Positions 37,481-51,659 are shown, counted from the first letter of the stretch. The stretch is 64,000 nucleotides of DNA from Fasciola hepatica (GCA_948099385.1 CANUEZ040000163.1:6843501-6907500); one strand, 5' to 3'. A program made the numbers and translations. Notes: a model not told the origin generated them from the sequence alone.

Positions 37481-37830
37481 AACCGTCCGATGTCTCGATC
37501 TCAGGGCAAAAGCACTGATCGCCTCCCAGATTGGTGGTCTGGGTCCGACCAATCGCTCGGGCCAGATCTGTTATGGTCTGCCATCTTTCACCGACTCGTC
37601 TTGAGAACAGTAAATGGGTTTCCGCCACAGTCATCGACAACTACATTTTGGACATTCATACCAATGAAGATTCCAATGCCACCAGATGTTATCAGACCTC
37701 GTCGAGTGATACTGCTGCCTCAGAGATCCGTTTTCCATTGCCATTGCAGACACTCGACCGACATAGTAGGCCGCTCAAGCACTGTTCCCATTGGTGAAAT
37801 TCCGCGAGTATATCACGTTCAAATGATCTA
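37480..37830 (+). mobile_element. possible Ty3/gypsy pol C-terminal remnant
   Basis: The frame starting at 37531 reads VVWVRPIARARS, then ENSKWVSATVIDNYILDI, then a stretch ending ASEIRFPLPLQTLD. This resembles the chromatin-facing end of gypsy integrases ('V-VR...W-P--V------Y-V----...H-DQLRPR'), as in CsRn1-type elements of trematodes. No integrase core or LTR was seen nearby. The match is short and rests on motif style alone. Confidence 0.35.
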
Positions 37831-38689
37831 AAGGTCGGTATCAAGTAAACCTCCCATCAAGGGTACGATCTGATTATAGCTATAACAAGTACTCAGTGGA
37901 GTCTACTCGACGTTACTCAGAATTCGTGGATGACCGCCAATAACTGCTCTAGAGTGAGTTTAGATAGTAATGGACACGAATAACTCTCATATTCGCCTTT
38001 ACTGTTTAGTCGGAATTTATTGAATTACTTCTCCAAATGTGTCCGAGATTTACCACCTGAATAGTTTTTTCAACTTTTATTTTTTTCCACCTTCATTTAT
38101 TTAGTCATTTGTGAAGCTCACTGTATTCCTTAAAAATGCGTAGTTGAAAAATAAGATGACAGTTACATGGATAATGTAGTTCAGAGAGAAATAAGAATGC
38201 TCCTCAGAGACCAGCTATTACGGAAGATGCTACAACGTTGTTTTCGCATGTTAAATTAACAATGAAAATTGCTCCTAGACTTGGTCTGTAAAACCAATCC
38301 CGATTCATGTCGTCAGAAGTCCAAGGTCACGTGCCACTGAGAGTTCATAAGAACCTAAATAGCAAAGAATAAATTTCGAGAATCGATTTTCGAGGACTCT
38401 CAAGGTCATATGTCTAACTGGTCGCCGAACCAGGACAAATTAGATGCAGAGTGATAAAACCAAGTTTACACATGGGGTTACAGTGGAAATGATGATTGTC
38501 GATAGCATATTTAGTAGCACCACAATCTCACTTTCATGTGGTCAATATATCATAAAGCACTTGCAGTTTGTTCGGTGAATGTATATGTATTTTCTGGAAC
38601 CTTCTGTGCTCTACGTCCTCTTGCTCATCATAAGCTGCATCCCAACTGGTTGAACAGGGCGAGAATCGGAATAAAGTGATGGCGAAAGT

Positions 38690-39031
38690 GAAACTGACTT
38701 TCATCATTTTGTCACACGTGCTGCATCAAATAAGCGCATCGCTCTATATAAAGTGGCAAGTGTAGAAATTCAGGTTACAGCTTGTTTTCATTCTTTGGCT
38801 GAGAGGTTCCGAGAATGCGCACCGAGGATGCTTGGTGACGTTTCCAAAAATAATTCATATCCAGAGACATTGTGTACGTTTATTGATGAAATCACCCAAG
38901 ACGGACGAGTTTATTCGGAATGTACTGGAAGTAGTTACCTGAGCTTCAGCAGATATATTCGATCTAAACACTCTCGTTTCTGCCAACTTATTATCGGTTC
39001 CAACGTTTGGAAGATTCCGTTTGCTATCTGA
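38690..39031 (+). other. long ATG-less open frame, unassigned
   Basis: The frame is open for about 115 codons with four cysteines in its later half (TACFHSLAERFRECAPRML, YPETLCTFIDEITQDG, SECTGSSYLSFSRYI). An acceptor-like GAAATTCAG lies inside it at about 38772, and a donor-like TTGT/GTACGT at about 38875. It may be an exon of an extracellular protein or chance. A TATATAAAG lies inside the same frame at about 38745. Confidence 0.25.
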
Positions 39032-39487
39032 TTAGGAGTGGCACAACATTCACCTGGATTAGTCTCGGGACAGAGGAGGAACAGGTCTTGACATGATCAA
39101 CCTTGATCGTATTTTGACTGAGAAATAGTGAGAACTATCGGCGTTTACATGCATATCAGTTATAGGTAGATACTGGAGCCAGTGTAAAGAAAGTGCTATT
39201 ATTGTTTTTTCCATTTTATATTTCACGAACCCCACAAATCAACACTATGATCCAGAAGAATCCTAACAATTATGACCACGACATCTATTTGTTCACGTAC
39301 ATGCTAACCATTTTTCTCCTCTATTGCTACGGTTTTTGTGAAACACGGTTGCGGGAACATTGTAGGCCTGATTCAATCGTTTTTTACATCTTTTCTGGCT
39401 TTTTTGGTCCAAATTTTGGATACATCAAGCAAAAACAGTTTAGAAATGCAGAATTGATCAAAGTGATACTAGTCACTGACATCAGCA

Positions 39488-39560
39488 GGATTCTTACCCT
39501 CGCACGGACGGAACTGAAGCTCAAGTTTGAAGTGTACTTTACCGAGCGAGCTACCACGTC
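39488..39560 (-). repeat. tRNA-derived SINE-like head
   Basis: Minus strand: TGGTAGCTCGCTCGGTAAAG is a close A-box/D-arm match, and GAGGGTAAGAATCC is a B-box-like match at the right distance. It explains part of the 135-codon plus-strand frame at 39193-39600, which is therefore unlikely to be a gene. Confidence 0.5.
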
Positions 39561-39600
39561 ATGGTCAGCACTTTGGGGTTTGTGTAAACTGAACTGGTGA

Positions 39601-41534
39601 AATACATACACCGCAGTGAGCTGACTTGTTTACCGCAGGAAGTCCCTTCCAACCAATCACTGCCGACTAGTCAAAAGCACGGGCCTGGGTTTACGAGAGT
39701 GAATTCTATTATTATCAGCGACTTAACTGATACTGATCTATTCACTACTGTAACCGTTGGATTTCTTGTTTCATTTATTTGCTCTAAGGTATATTTCATT
39801 TAGTACGTTTATTGAATCCATTCCGTTTCATCTTGGTGGACTTATATTCAGTCCTTTGTTGGAAATCAAAAAAGCTACACCGTTTTTATCCACTATCCTA
39901 AACGTGCTATATTTGTTCCCGTCGCTGATTCACAGTTGTACGGTAGGTTTTTGCCCCCCAGGAAACAATTCTGATAAGCTACCAGGATTTTCTCGATATT
40001 CAAAAAACAAATGCTCTACTGGGATTGTAATTTTCCAGCTCGAGTTGACGTCAAATATGGGATTCGCTTCCGTCGAACTGATCAACGGAACGTTTTCCTG
40101 GATATTTTGAAAGAAAACCATGCAAAGGGCGTTTCTTTCGTTTTTCGAGTTGTCTTCAGTACTCGTAGAAGACTTTCTCATGCTGCGTGATAGCTCACAA
40201 AATTGGCAAAATAAAGCTGATATTCCTCGTTACATTGTTCTTGAACGCCTCGTGTCATTTAGTCAGATTAATTCGTTCCCCATATGTTCTTACGTTTAAA
40301 TTGCTTAGGGTTCAGTTCGAATCGGAGACCTGAAAATGATCTTGTAGCAGTTTCTCACGCTCAATTAAATTTCACGACATTTCATTCCATGTACAGTCTA
40401 CATTGGAGTTTTATTATGCATTTAGCTCGAAATCCAAACAAATTGGGTCACATGCAAAAAGTCCAAGATGTAGTTAGAAAAGTATTTGAAACTGATGTTG
40501 TCATTGAAATTACCTTGTTAACTAAAACAATATTCTGACTTAGTTCGACTGAAATACTTACTTCTAGAAAAATAGTAATCCCTTGAATCGACGGTGGTTT
40601 TCAAAACAATATTGGCCAGCATATCCACAGTTTTCATCCATTCATTCAACCCAAATGTTGAGACGTTTCAAGGAAGTTGTGGCCGGTACTTATGGACTGC
40701 CGAGAACGAGCTGACCGGCAGCTGTAGGTTCACAACCTGGAATCAGGGGGACTATTAACCGTGACTGAGCAAACTCCTAGATGAGGCTCAAAATAATTTC
40801 CCAAATAAAGCCTACTTCATTATCACCCTAATCGAAGGTACTGCCTAGGACTTGTTTGATACAAGACCAAAAATAAGTGACCAGGAAACCTTGTCTTCCA
40901 ATATAAAATTGGAATCACGTTTTGAAGCCAACCATTCGTTGTCCAAGGAACTCCAGTTGCATCAGGTAGTAGAAAAGAGTGAAGCATTTGAAAAACGGAA
41001 GGTTATTCGTTCTGTTTTGGTTAGTGGACTGGGCATTTGATAATAATAAACGGAAGTAGATCTGCATATTGTTGATTAGTAATGCTTATCGATTCGTCAA
41101 TAAGCTCCGGATATATGCACTGTGACAGCTCGTTAGCTTGACAACAGCATGGCTAGTTGAAGTTTATCGGTTCACTGCGGCTCACGGCGTGGAATTTCCG
41201 GTGCAAATAATGAATGCATTTTGATCATCTACTTTCGTAGATATGTAAACGAAAAGAATGTCACTAGTAAACTAGCTGCATTAAATGAATCTTTAAAGAG
41301 ATCTAATGATTTTGGACATCAATAATTGCTCAATCTGAATAAGGGCGAAGCCAATTCGCTGAAAGAGATGTTTGACTGAGCTTGTGGGCATGCACACCAG
41401 ATAATTTGACCAAGAAACAATGCAAGCAGTATGCTAGTATATATAATACCGCAGAAAAGCAAAAGCATTCAGAGTTCATGAAGAAGTTTTGAATTCATCC
41501 AAGTAGACGGGAATGCTGAATAGTCTTTTGAGGG
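39601..41534. other. spacer end: nothing recognised
   Basis: Short frames on both strands (39757-40110, 40284-40538 and 40852-41040) lack domains and consistent splice sites. Confidence 0.3.
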
Positions 41535-44500
41535 AAATATGAAACATGGGAGCTTTCGGGTGTGATAAGCATTCGGTAAGGTCAGCGGGACATAAAATGA
41601 GCTTGGTAATTGTGGTTCAGTGGTGGGACTATATAGAAACTAGCTGACTGAGACACCTTCCATTACATCAGCAGCTTGTATTCACATAAGCGGACAGTCA
41701 CATGCACCTAAATAACCAGTGTAAATGAGGACATTAGAAAAGTTTGTATCAAAGCATTTTTGAAAAATATACAATGAAGCTGCCGTGTGATATTGTTATC
41801 AATCAGGTAATAAATGTAACTTCTGTATGTTTTATCTGATCCCCATGTAGCCACCAAGATCGTTGATCAATCCGAATCTCAGGACATAGTTGAATGTGCT
41901 ACAATGTTGAAGTTATTAACCTCGAAACGCCCAGAGTCTGTGGATGAATTTTGATCCAGGTAAATCATTGAACAAAATTAGAGCTTTCGTGAGTGAGCAG
42001 AAGTATTAGTTAGTAATCCTCTATAGCATAAGTATTTATCTGACGCGTGATTGTGGAAGCGGACCAAATTTAATACGACTCAAATAATGGTAAATCCCTA
42101 TTCTACAGGTGTTGTTTCAATTCGAAGGTGTTTCAGTGCAAATATTGTCTACATACAGTGTTGCACCCCGGTAATAACATGCTTCACTATCTTAGCCAAC
42201 AACTGTTGAAACTTAGAGGAAAGTCCACCAGGCTATTTTTCCTTCAAGTGAAGGACACTCCATTTAAAACATGTGCGAATTTTATTAATCAAAATGAAGT
42301 AAAGAGGCTTTGGTTTAAGTGAATATGTATACCATACTAGGTAAAGTATAATGCTGATAATGTAGTTTTGGTGGACTACATTATTGTCAGTGATTCATTT
42401 GTTTATCAAGTGATGATACCCAGTTTTTGATTATTGAAATACGGATTGTAAATGTGCAAATGCAAACATGCGGCTTTCACATTCCCTCTGGTAGTGAAAA
42501 AGCAGATACAAAATTGACGGATAACTTCACTGCCGATGTTCCTGGTTCAGGGTACGGCAACCCATGTCACAACGAAATAGTCAGCCCAGGAAAATACTTG
42601 CTGTTCGACTGAATGAAACAAATTATAGATTATTAGCAATGTCCTGGAGAAATCCCTAATAATCCTGTCTGTGATTTTCCGCGGTTCACACCAAGTGGTC
42701 CTTTACGCCTTTTTGCTTCAGAGCCATTGAAATGCATTTGCGTTGAATTTCATATAACTATTCATACCTCAGTGTTCCCGAAAACGTTAAAAATAAATAG
42801 AACAGAATGAAGTTATTGCTCATCTAATTTTCTGACTACACTTGAATTTTTTGTCTGCATAATTGGGTTGCACTTTCTCCTGATAAACGTGATTACTGGT
42901 TCCATTCGTTTCTTCTTGATCATCGACGTTTGATAATTGTGAGCTGATGACCCAGTTTCACGTGGACATATATCGTTTTCAGTGCTGCTTTCTGGACTTC
43001 TGTTGTGTGAAATAATGAAGCTAGTTTCATTTTCCGTACCGGAAAAGAGAATTAGACAAACTACAGCAGTGTTTGAAAAAATCGACTGTCAGGATATGTT
43101 AATTCTAGAGCTAATGAATTTTGTGAGAACCTTTACAAAACCGGATTCATTATTTTCGGAAATTGAACCGATTTTAAGAATGACCAGTTCACTCATAACA
43201 CGTGAAGTGCATGTAGTGACCCCAACCAGTTCACATTCAACATTCATATTTATCGATCTGCTTGTGAAAATTAACTCTGAGTGCTGACTGCTGGCTTGCC
43301 GCTTGTCTAGTTCACTTAGATAGAAAGATACGTTTATGCGCATAATACACAAACGAGCACAACGTATCACGACTAAGCACCCTATGAAAGCACGATTATG
43401 CTTTACAACTGAAATCTGAAAAGACCAGAACAGTATTAAAATGATTTCAGGTTCACACAATTGTTTTAATTTGGTGACTTCTGTTCAATTGGTTATTTCA
43501 TGTAGGATGCACGTTTACCCTATCACAGTTGGATAGACTTTCAGTTGGGTGACTGCTTTTCTGTTGTTCAGTAATCACGGCCTTTCGCAGAATCTACGCT
43601 ACGATCGACAAGGGTATGGCTACAAATGTCTGATGGTTATTCCCTCTTGTCTGATACAGAGCAGTCAAACATATAAAGATATAAATTCTATTGTTCACAC
43701 TGAGGTTGATAAAATACGGTGTTTGTCGGAGTGAAGAGGCAAAAACCTGTAAATGAAATCATTTCAATCTGATTTTTCTAATATTTTTTTGTGACGCTTG
43801 CCAGTGAATGTCGTTTTAGAGTGGATGGACTTCAATCCAAGTATTTAGGAGCCCAAACACGAGTTCTTAACTTTCACCGAATAGTCAAAGGGGAAAAGAT
43901 CAGAGTGAGAACACGACGGGGTATTTCTGTGCTAATTAGAAACAGAATGAGCTGATTGCTATGAGTGATTATCGTAAATGAATGGGCTGCTTTCCGCAGT
44001 AATTTCATTACCGGAATTCAATAGACTTGAGGTGACAGAAGAAAGTAGTTTATTGAGTAAGGTTTTGAGCAATTGGAATGAATTCCAATCGCAAGCTCAC
44101 CATGGGCAGGTGACAAAAAGTTGTATTCAAAGAGCACAGCATCACGTACCTAGTACCCATTACACCTTAGGCGTTTGTCACGGTTTACCAATTCCGTGTT
44201 CATCCTAAGCAGTAAACAGAAGTAGAATGTTTCTGAACAAAAATATGTGCTGTCAATAGTGTGACGTTCCCGCTGAAATATCTATGATCAGCCGACACTT
44301 CGAATAATCTGGGCAACCTCTTTCAAGGTAGCGTCATGATGGAATGAACTGACAATTTTCCTACTTACCACGCCACATGGCGCGTTGCTCTATCGGAACA
44401 ATCCAAACCCTGTTTGGTTCTAGCATACAGAATGGCTTGGACTCTAATCCATTTAGTGTATTATTTATTTTTGCCATCCATTAGGAACAAATATTCATTT

Positions 44501-47500
44501 GCACTAGCTGCTGCTATGGATGTTTGACTTCCAATTGTTACATCAGTGTTCAGATTGTAAAGGCTATAGTTAATTTAACCCTATTTTTTGTATCCAACCT
44601 ATACAAACTATTGCATTGGTTGGAAGTGGGTTATGATGCATGTGTAGAACGTCGAAGAGTTGATCGTGTACCTATTTTGTTGTCCAGTAGTAATACGCAT
44701 GATTTCATCATGTGTTGGATTTCTGGGACGGGTAGAAACATTTGATAACATACAAACGTAGACTGGTGGCTCATCCCAATCGGTTGTAATGATTATAAAG
44801 GCGAGTCCATGCCCAAATTACATCCGGTAATATGAAATTATTTGGTTACCTTTTTGTTGAATAGAATCGTGTTGAAAAGAGGAACGAGTCAAACCTTCAG
44901 TTCACATTTATCCATCTATGGTATGGTGAGAATCAACCACATGGCATGTCACCTATGGTACTCCAGTCTGCTTGGGGCAACCCATCAAAAGCTCAAATGC
45001 GAGGATTTTATCTAGCCCTACGGAAAAATATTTAGGCAGGTGAACCGCCTCTATAAGTATGATGGAAGGTCAGAAATGTAAACAATTCTTCCAATATTAC
45101 GAGTTGACATTTTGTGAATTTTATAAGAAATAATACAATTTACCAATATTCAGAAGATTTTCCTTCCAGCACAAGTATCTATGAGCAAGTCTATTGCTAT
45201 ACTTTTGTATCCGTTTGATGGCCATTGTCTACGGTCTGACAGGCCGTAGCACCGGTGCACGTTTTTCGATCGATTCGACACGCAGATTGTGCTTCTTTTT
45301 CTAGCAGCGATCATTTAATTCACTGGAGAGATCCTGGTTTATCCTACCAATAACATGCAGAAAATCAGCTGCCTATTGAAATCACTAGTATCAGTTTTAC
45401 GACACTATTTGTTTTGAACCGTGACCAGTCATGGTATACCACACTACAGCTAATTCTTCAAAATACCCGTTCATGTGGAATCCTTCCTTGTTTTATACAA
45501 AAACAACTGAAAGAAATGTTCAGCGATAATTGAGAACAAGAAACGTAATTACGACATAATTTCATTCGGTAATTCACTCACTAATTACATCAAATAAAGC
45601 AAAATGAATGACAACACAAAACATATATAGTCTAAAACCCACGTAATAACTCTTGAAACGAAAAAGGTGATTTTTTACTCATGAAACTTTGTGCCTCTTG
45701 ATTGTTGTTTGGTAAAAAGCGAGCTTTAATTATCACAAAACATGAGCCTGCTCATTTCACTATTGAGGTTATGTCGCCCTCAAGGTTCTAACGTTCTGCA
45801 AATTTCAGTGTTTAAATGCACTAAGTCCTGAATATATTTGTAAAATGTCGACAAAATAAACATTATAGTTCGAGCTGGAAATTAGTGACAAAAACGTTGT
45901 GAGATAGAAAATTTGCTTAGACGCACTAAATACCATGGCCAAAAATAAAAGTCCTGACAGTGGGAGGAAACGCAATGTCTTTTGAGAAGGCTTCCTTTGT
46001 ATGTACTTTCTTTTTTACTGGCTGGAAATATACCATTTTATGCCTTTTTCCGAGTTAGCAAATTTCTGGTGAGGTATTCAGACTTAGCTGGAAAATACCG
46101 TCGGTATTGTTCTTCATATCCACACTGAATACATCCTTGTAACAATAATTGAATGCTCTGCTTGAATGCTCGGTTAATTGGTCTTGATATAGAATCGGAT
46201 CACGACCACGAAGATCTATCTACTTATGAAATTAAAAAGGAGAAGTTCTTAAATAGCTTCGCAGAATTATTGTTTGTGAGCAACCACGATTTATTACGGT
46301 AATTTTGTTCCAGCAGATGAATGATAAGCCATTCGTGATGAACAAGCATAAGTTACTTCAAGTTTCAAGTAAATTTGCTACAGGAACAAATGCAAACGAG
46401 AACACCCTGTTGTTCGGCTGCGGGTAAATTTTTGAGACGGGCTTGTTGTGACTGAGGACAATTTCGAACATAGGAACAATAGCTGCTTCGTCACACAAAT
46501 CATTGTAGTCATTTCGAGCGGGTAAAAACCCGACAAGTAATTGCCAGCCCTTCGTGCACCATCCGCAAACATCTCTGGCTGACCGACATAGGTCCCAGTG
46601 TACTATATAGTGTAAGATCACTCCCACGAAGCCCTTGAACGAACGAGAACAAACCAAGTGTCACAACATACTGCACTACTCATTACAAAACACCAAAAAT
46701 CGAGGAAACACTGTTTTAATCGATTGCTTGTACGACCATAATTTCTTCAGAAACGGAATAATATTATTAAAATATGAAATACTTCCAGTATTCGCACCTC
46801 CTTGAAGTTCCGTACATCAGGACTACTCTCCGCTGCTTGCGGTCGGTTCTTGCAATGGTATGCGTGACAAAATACAAAATTTTCCTCTCAGTTGTGAACA
46901 ACATGACGTATTTTGATTCCAGATGTCAGCAGCTCCGTGTGTTGTTGTCAGGGCAATCCAAAACTCTCATCTTGAATTCAGTATCAAACAAGTGCCAGGT
47001 TTGCAGAATATAATAACAAATGGTAACGAGAAACGCAAACTTTCATATTTCAAAGTACCGTGCACAGGAAGCAGCTCACTTTTCCATTACTTCCCAATAA
47101 AATAGAAATATTTGTGCTCTCTGTACCACTCTCTTTATTGGAAAACCAGTCTTGAACCTGCAGTTAAAGATGTGGAAAGTTGTAGGCTGTAAAATGCTTT
47201 GCGTTTACCAAATACATCACAGCACAGACTTAAAATTATACCGCTGTTTCATTTTGAGATCCCAAAGAAATCTGCTTAACAATGTAGCCAGCAGAGATAC
47301 AGTAATAGCAACTGTTTTAATTTATCCAGTCTTTTTACTGAAAGGCAACCTACGGTGTGGATAGCTTGATATTTGGGGCTACCATCCTGACGTTATCTGA
47401 GAATATTGAAAAATCTCGATTTCGAGCCCCCAAAAGGTTAAACTAATAATGCATAGAAAAAAATGTTGTACAGGAACTTAGGAGTAGCACAAGGGACTGA

Positions 47501-47615
47501 AAATCCATTTGCGTTTTCAAATCCGTATTTTCTTGCCTTAAAGCCTGAATCATGGGAATAGTCCTGCCTTTAGTTATCCATTCACTTGCTTTTTCACACT
47601 CGATCAGACATAACA

Positions 47616-47677
47616 CTAAGGCTCAACAGGTAGAGCAGCTGACCGGGCGGTGAACCGAACGTCATCGGTTCACATAC
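47616..47677 (+). repeat. tRNA-derived SINE-like head (right-arm copy)
   Basis: GGCTCAACAGGTAGAGCAGC matches a tRNA A box and D arm, and CATCGGTTCACATAC matches a T arm and B box at tRNA spacing. It is the partner of 20403-20465 in the left arm. Confidence 0.5.
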
Positions 47678-49559
47678 TGCTGCCATTTGAATTTCCTAAT
47701 GCGAAAAGTTCCAGCGGATTCTCCCATATTCACATCCGTCCATTTGTTTCATGTCCCTAATACTTCCTACGGTTTGAGCTGGCAAGCATTTTACGAGTGT
47801 GGTCTTCCAAAGATTGGGGAATAAATGCATCTTTCGTTTTTGTTGATATGATTATTGAAAGTTGGGAAATACTAGTTTGGCTCGGGTGCTACCCAAATTC
47901 GAGTTTAGAAGGCTAATAAGTTAACCAATATAGTTTAGATGCGTAAGCAATGAAGCTTCACACGTAGGAATTTTTGGAAACCCGCTCAGTAAAGTCATTA
48001 ATACGTATACTCTTTTTTCATGTAGGTAACAAGAGTACTGCAATTTGGTTTTATGCGATCAGAGACTATCAAATGGGAGAGCAACCGGCGACACGAACAG
48101 AATTTGAGCCAAGGAACTTCAGACTGGCTCGCCATTTTCGAAGGAAAACTATTTTCTGATTTACTGTTCGAAATGAAATCCTGTTTATATCAGTCAGTGT
48201 GTTTATTATTCCCAGATAATCGGTAATCCCTATGTCTGTTTAGTTTAAAATTTCACTCTGTGGGGGCCATGCTCAAAGTGAGTAGTTAAGCCTGTCTTGC
48301 ACTACGATCTAATACAACTAGGTTTACGGGGTTTTTTATCCACGAGGTGCACAAGACAAAGTTCAGCTGCTGCAAACAGTGCTCATTTATGATTTATTAC
48401 AATATGGCTTCGCCACAACACTTCTCGAGAATTCCTAATTATTCAGCCTCACATGCATGCGCAGGCGTGTTATTCAGAGGAATACGGCTTTTCAACGTAA
48501 CGCTTTCTACCTAAATGTTCTGGGGTTTTTTTTCAATGAATAAACATACGGTGAAATATAACTAGAAATAGCTTTCATGAAATGATCTAACAAAATAGGT
48601 TAGCGGCGACGGATGTTATTGTTTTCATTACCACCCACGATGAATGAGATTATCATATGAGAAGCACTATTTTCCTGTCAATGGCGAATGCATTTTCTAT
48701 ATGATTCATTCAAAATAGTCAAACCCCGAGTCTTATAGTTTATTTGATGCGGATATCCCCGTGATTATACGGCCAATTCTACGGCAAAAACTCAAAAGTC
48801 GAAACATCTAAGTTAATCTAGTTTTGCAGCAAATAATAACACGAGTAACGTAGATCCTACTCCGATAGTGGTGTTGATCGGATAGTTCATAAACAACGGT
48901 TGTTAGACACATGATAAACTATTTCAACTTATTGAATAAGGTTATGATTTCCCTATAACCACTTAGGCTGTACATTTTCAAACAAACGTCATCAGCCGTT
49001 GCCACACAAAAATAAATAGAAGAAGATCGGAAAATTTGTTCAAAGTAGTTTTATATGGATTCAACATTCAGCCATGATATTCTAGCGATATGAGCTATGT
49101 GATGTGTTCAATCTGCCAGTTTGCACATCGATTTGAGAGACGCCATTATTCGTGTCTCCAGCAAAACAGTTTATGGGGTGGTTCATCGATTTGCTTGTTC
49201 GTCGTTTGCCCGTGAATGTTTGTTTGTTCTCTCAAACGCGAACCGTCCAAAGCATTCAAATGGAACATGTGGTACTGATGTCGAAGCTGAAGCATCACTT
49301 GAAAATTCACCACAAACTCAACGCAGACGGAAAAACGTGAGCCACGTAAGAAGTTAATTGAAGAACTGCGGATTATGCCGTAAATCTACCATTCCACGTT
49401 ACAGTACATTGTTTAGTTATTTGGACGCCCATGCGATAACTTAAAAAAATGCTTCGCCACCAAGCAACGCTTTTGGATTTCACCTAACTTCAAGCTACCG
49501 GTAATGTGTTTGGTACGCAGTGCGATCCCAAAGATCCTTCTTATTTATCCCTTTGTGAT

Positions 49560-51310
49560 TTCCTCAAAATCCGACAGGATCGTCTGTTCTTAGAAACCTC
49601 TTGAATGAAGTCGTGTTATTTCTTTCCAATGAAATTCAAGTTAAGTATACGCTTTATGCAGCTGAGGAAGAATATTCGGCTGCTACATGAAAACTTTACT
49701 GAAAAGGTCAGCAATAGAAGAACAGCTCAAAGAAAAATGGAGATAAAAGCATGTGTATAACGGAGCTAGTTAAGGAGGTTAGTGGTGACATTATTTGGGT
49801 TAGTGATGAAACGGGTGAGACAAGGAACTACAGAGGGCGTATACGCTGTCAGGCGAGCAAACAGGTTTTTGTATTGCGATCGAGCTGCAGATGTAGATAT
49901 GCCGTAACTTGGGATCGGGATGAAAGGGGATACTCTGTCTTCATAATTTTACGAGGAAAGGTCAGACATGGTTTGCGATGAGCAGGATGCACCGGGTGGC
50001 ACTATGTCAAGATAGCTGTTTAAGGGACCTGGCGAATATTACAAAATCTTTCTCAAGCAGTCTAGGTAAAATGACGTGGAAGCATAGCGCTATTCCAGAA
50101 GAAAGTAGGAAATTGCGGTTCATCCTACTAAACTAAACGGAGTGGAAAATGACCTGAGTCCCATCAAGTGAAAGGTGAGTCGTCTGAATTTTGTGAGGAC
50201 TACTTTGCCTGTCCAGCTAAAGTCACAGCTGATGGTTACAGCAGAGTACTCCACGGAGGAGACATTCGGTACTGGCTCACCATTGATGACAGTGTCTTTG
50301 GTCAGATATCAACAGGTTGCTGTTCTGATAGGTTTAATTTAGATAAAGCAGAGTATCAGGGATTTTTGCTCGATTCTTCCCTACATTTCGATCTAATGAC
50401 TCTTTGAAGAGCTCACTTGCTGTTTCTTGTATATGGGGAATGGCGGAGCTGATAAACTGAGGCATTCTAAAAACAAATCATGGACGTATTTCATGAGCCA
50501 GTTGTCTCAGAAGGGCTTAGATGATATATGAGCACAAAGCGAAAATGGTGTTGAAATGGCTTTGTGTACAGGAAAGCATGGAAGAAGTTTGGCCACATTA
50601 TGGTGTAAATTGTCGTCAAATGAAAAAGATGTTAGACAAAAGAATAATGCTGGGGGGATTGACGCCCTAGTCATCAAGTACGTAGGGTAATTTTGGTCTG
50701 TCAGTACCATTATAAGCGTCACAGTGATTGAAGAAACAGACTCTAATGGTTTGGTTTTCACGATCTGCATATAATGAAACAGAGTGGATGGGAGGGGCCA
50801 AGGCATCAAATGTTCATTGTGATTGGCGATCTGCAAACTATTTTGAGTTAAACAGATTGATCTGGGTGGACGGTCCCTTCAGTACAACTTTTTTAAACAC
50901 CATTAGATTAACCGAATAACATTGCGATTTGAAGGTAGGTCAAACAGACCATAAAATACCGGGGAAAATGTACTTGCGCATTCTTTCAAAAAGGTTTTTT
51001 GTAAATAGACTGGGCCTCTTGCCTGGTTTGTGTGGTGATGAGTAAGTCCCTTGTATACGTCTGATGAAGTGATGCGTTCTGTGACGGGGTTCTTCTGGGA
51101 GTCAGTATCATGGTTTGAGCTAACTACGAGGCATAAATTGCAGTGAAGTCACGAATGAGTTCATTAACTTCTACTAGCGGATATCATTTGCCAAGAATAG
51201 AGCCGCGCAGGTAGACGATCGTCTTCCATGTCTCCTTGCAATTGCGGCTGGCGGTTAGCTATTGGACTTACGGGCCATTCAGTCTGTGAAGCTCAGTTTG
51301 GATGGATACA
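49560..51310 (-). mobile_element. 3' half of the CR1/Jockey-like LINE (right-arm copy)
   Basis: The minus strand gives FLKECASTFSPVFYGLFDL near 50940-51000 and NGEPVPNVSSVEYS with DFSWTGKV near 50200-50290. These are the same reverse transcriptase pieces as in 17090-18000, with different substitutions. The endonuclease half is absent here because the homology to the left arm stops at about 51310. Confidence 0.55.
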
Positions 51311-51659
51311 AATAGAATTACAAATAGAATTACCATTGGGGGCATTCTTGTAGGGGAATCTGTAACACTGACCTTCCTGATAGTACCCGAATGAATCAAT
51401 GAAGGGTTAGAACCAGACTGATTGCATAAACAATCACTCTGACAGATAACTCGTTGCTCCAGGATGGGCTTGTGACTTTTTTTGTGTAAGTGAAACGCGT
51501 ATCAAGGATTCGAGCCGTGTGAATAAACTAATTGCTACTTGTATCTCACCAGGGTATTTCCGGTGCACTTCAGGAGACGAAGCACTAAGAGTCGAGGGGC
51601 AAATTGGAGTAGGCTAAAGGTACCTCTTTAAACTGGAACCTAGTTATTAATCATTTATG

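Larger units (their letters stand above)
41535..51310 (-). repeat. right arm of the ~9.8-kb inverted duplication
   Basis: Reverse-complement partner of 16795-26605. It carries the 3' half of the same LINE, read on the minus strand (49560-51310), and the same tRNA-like head on the plus strand. The homology fades near 41535 on the inner side and near 51310 on the outer side. An RTE element follows soon outside. Paired frames in the two arms (for example 42427-42612 with 25396-25665, and 43549-43734 with 24367-24552) differ at about a quarter or more of residues while the DNA differs at about 15%, as expected for neutral decay rather than protein constraint. Confidence 0.85.

Noticed and set aside
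39193..39600. 135-codon plus-strand ORF with a hydrophobic N-terminal part (MLTIFLLYCYGFC)
   Set aside because: Its C-terminal third overlaps a tRNA-like SINE head on the minus strand, so the frame is composite. No donor fits the hydrophobic segment.
47616..47677. A functional tRNA gene
   Set aside because: The A and B boxes are good, but I could not close an acceptor stem and anticodon arm around them, and the unit recurs as a repeat in the other arm.
16795..51310. The whole palindrome as one giant transposon (for example a Polinton) with long terminal inverted repeats
   Set aside because: No DNA polymerase, integrase, ATPase or capsid-like frame lies in the spacer, the arms are far longer than such repeats, and a LINE crosses the left border.
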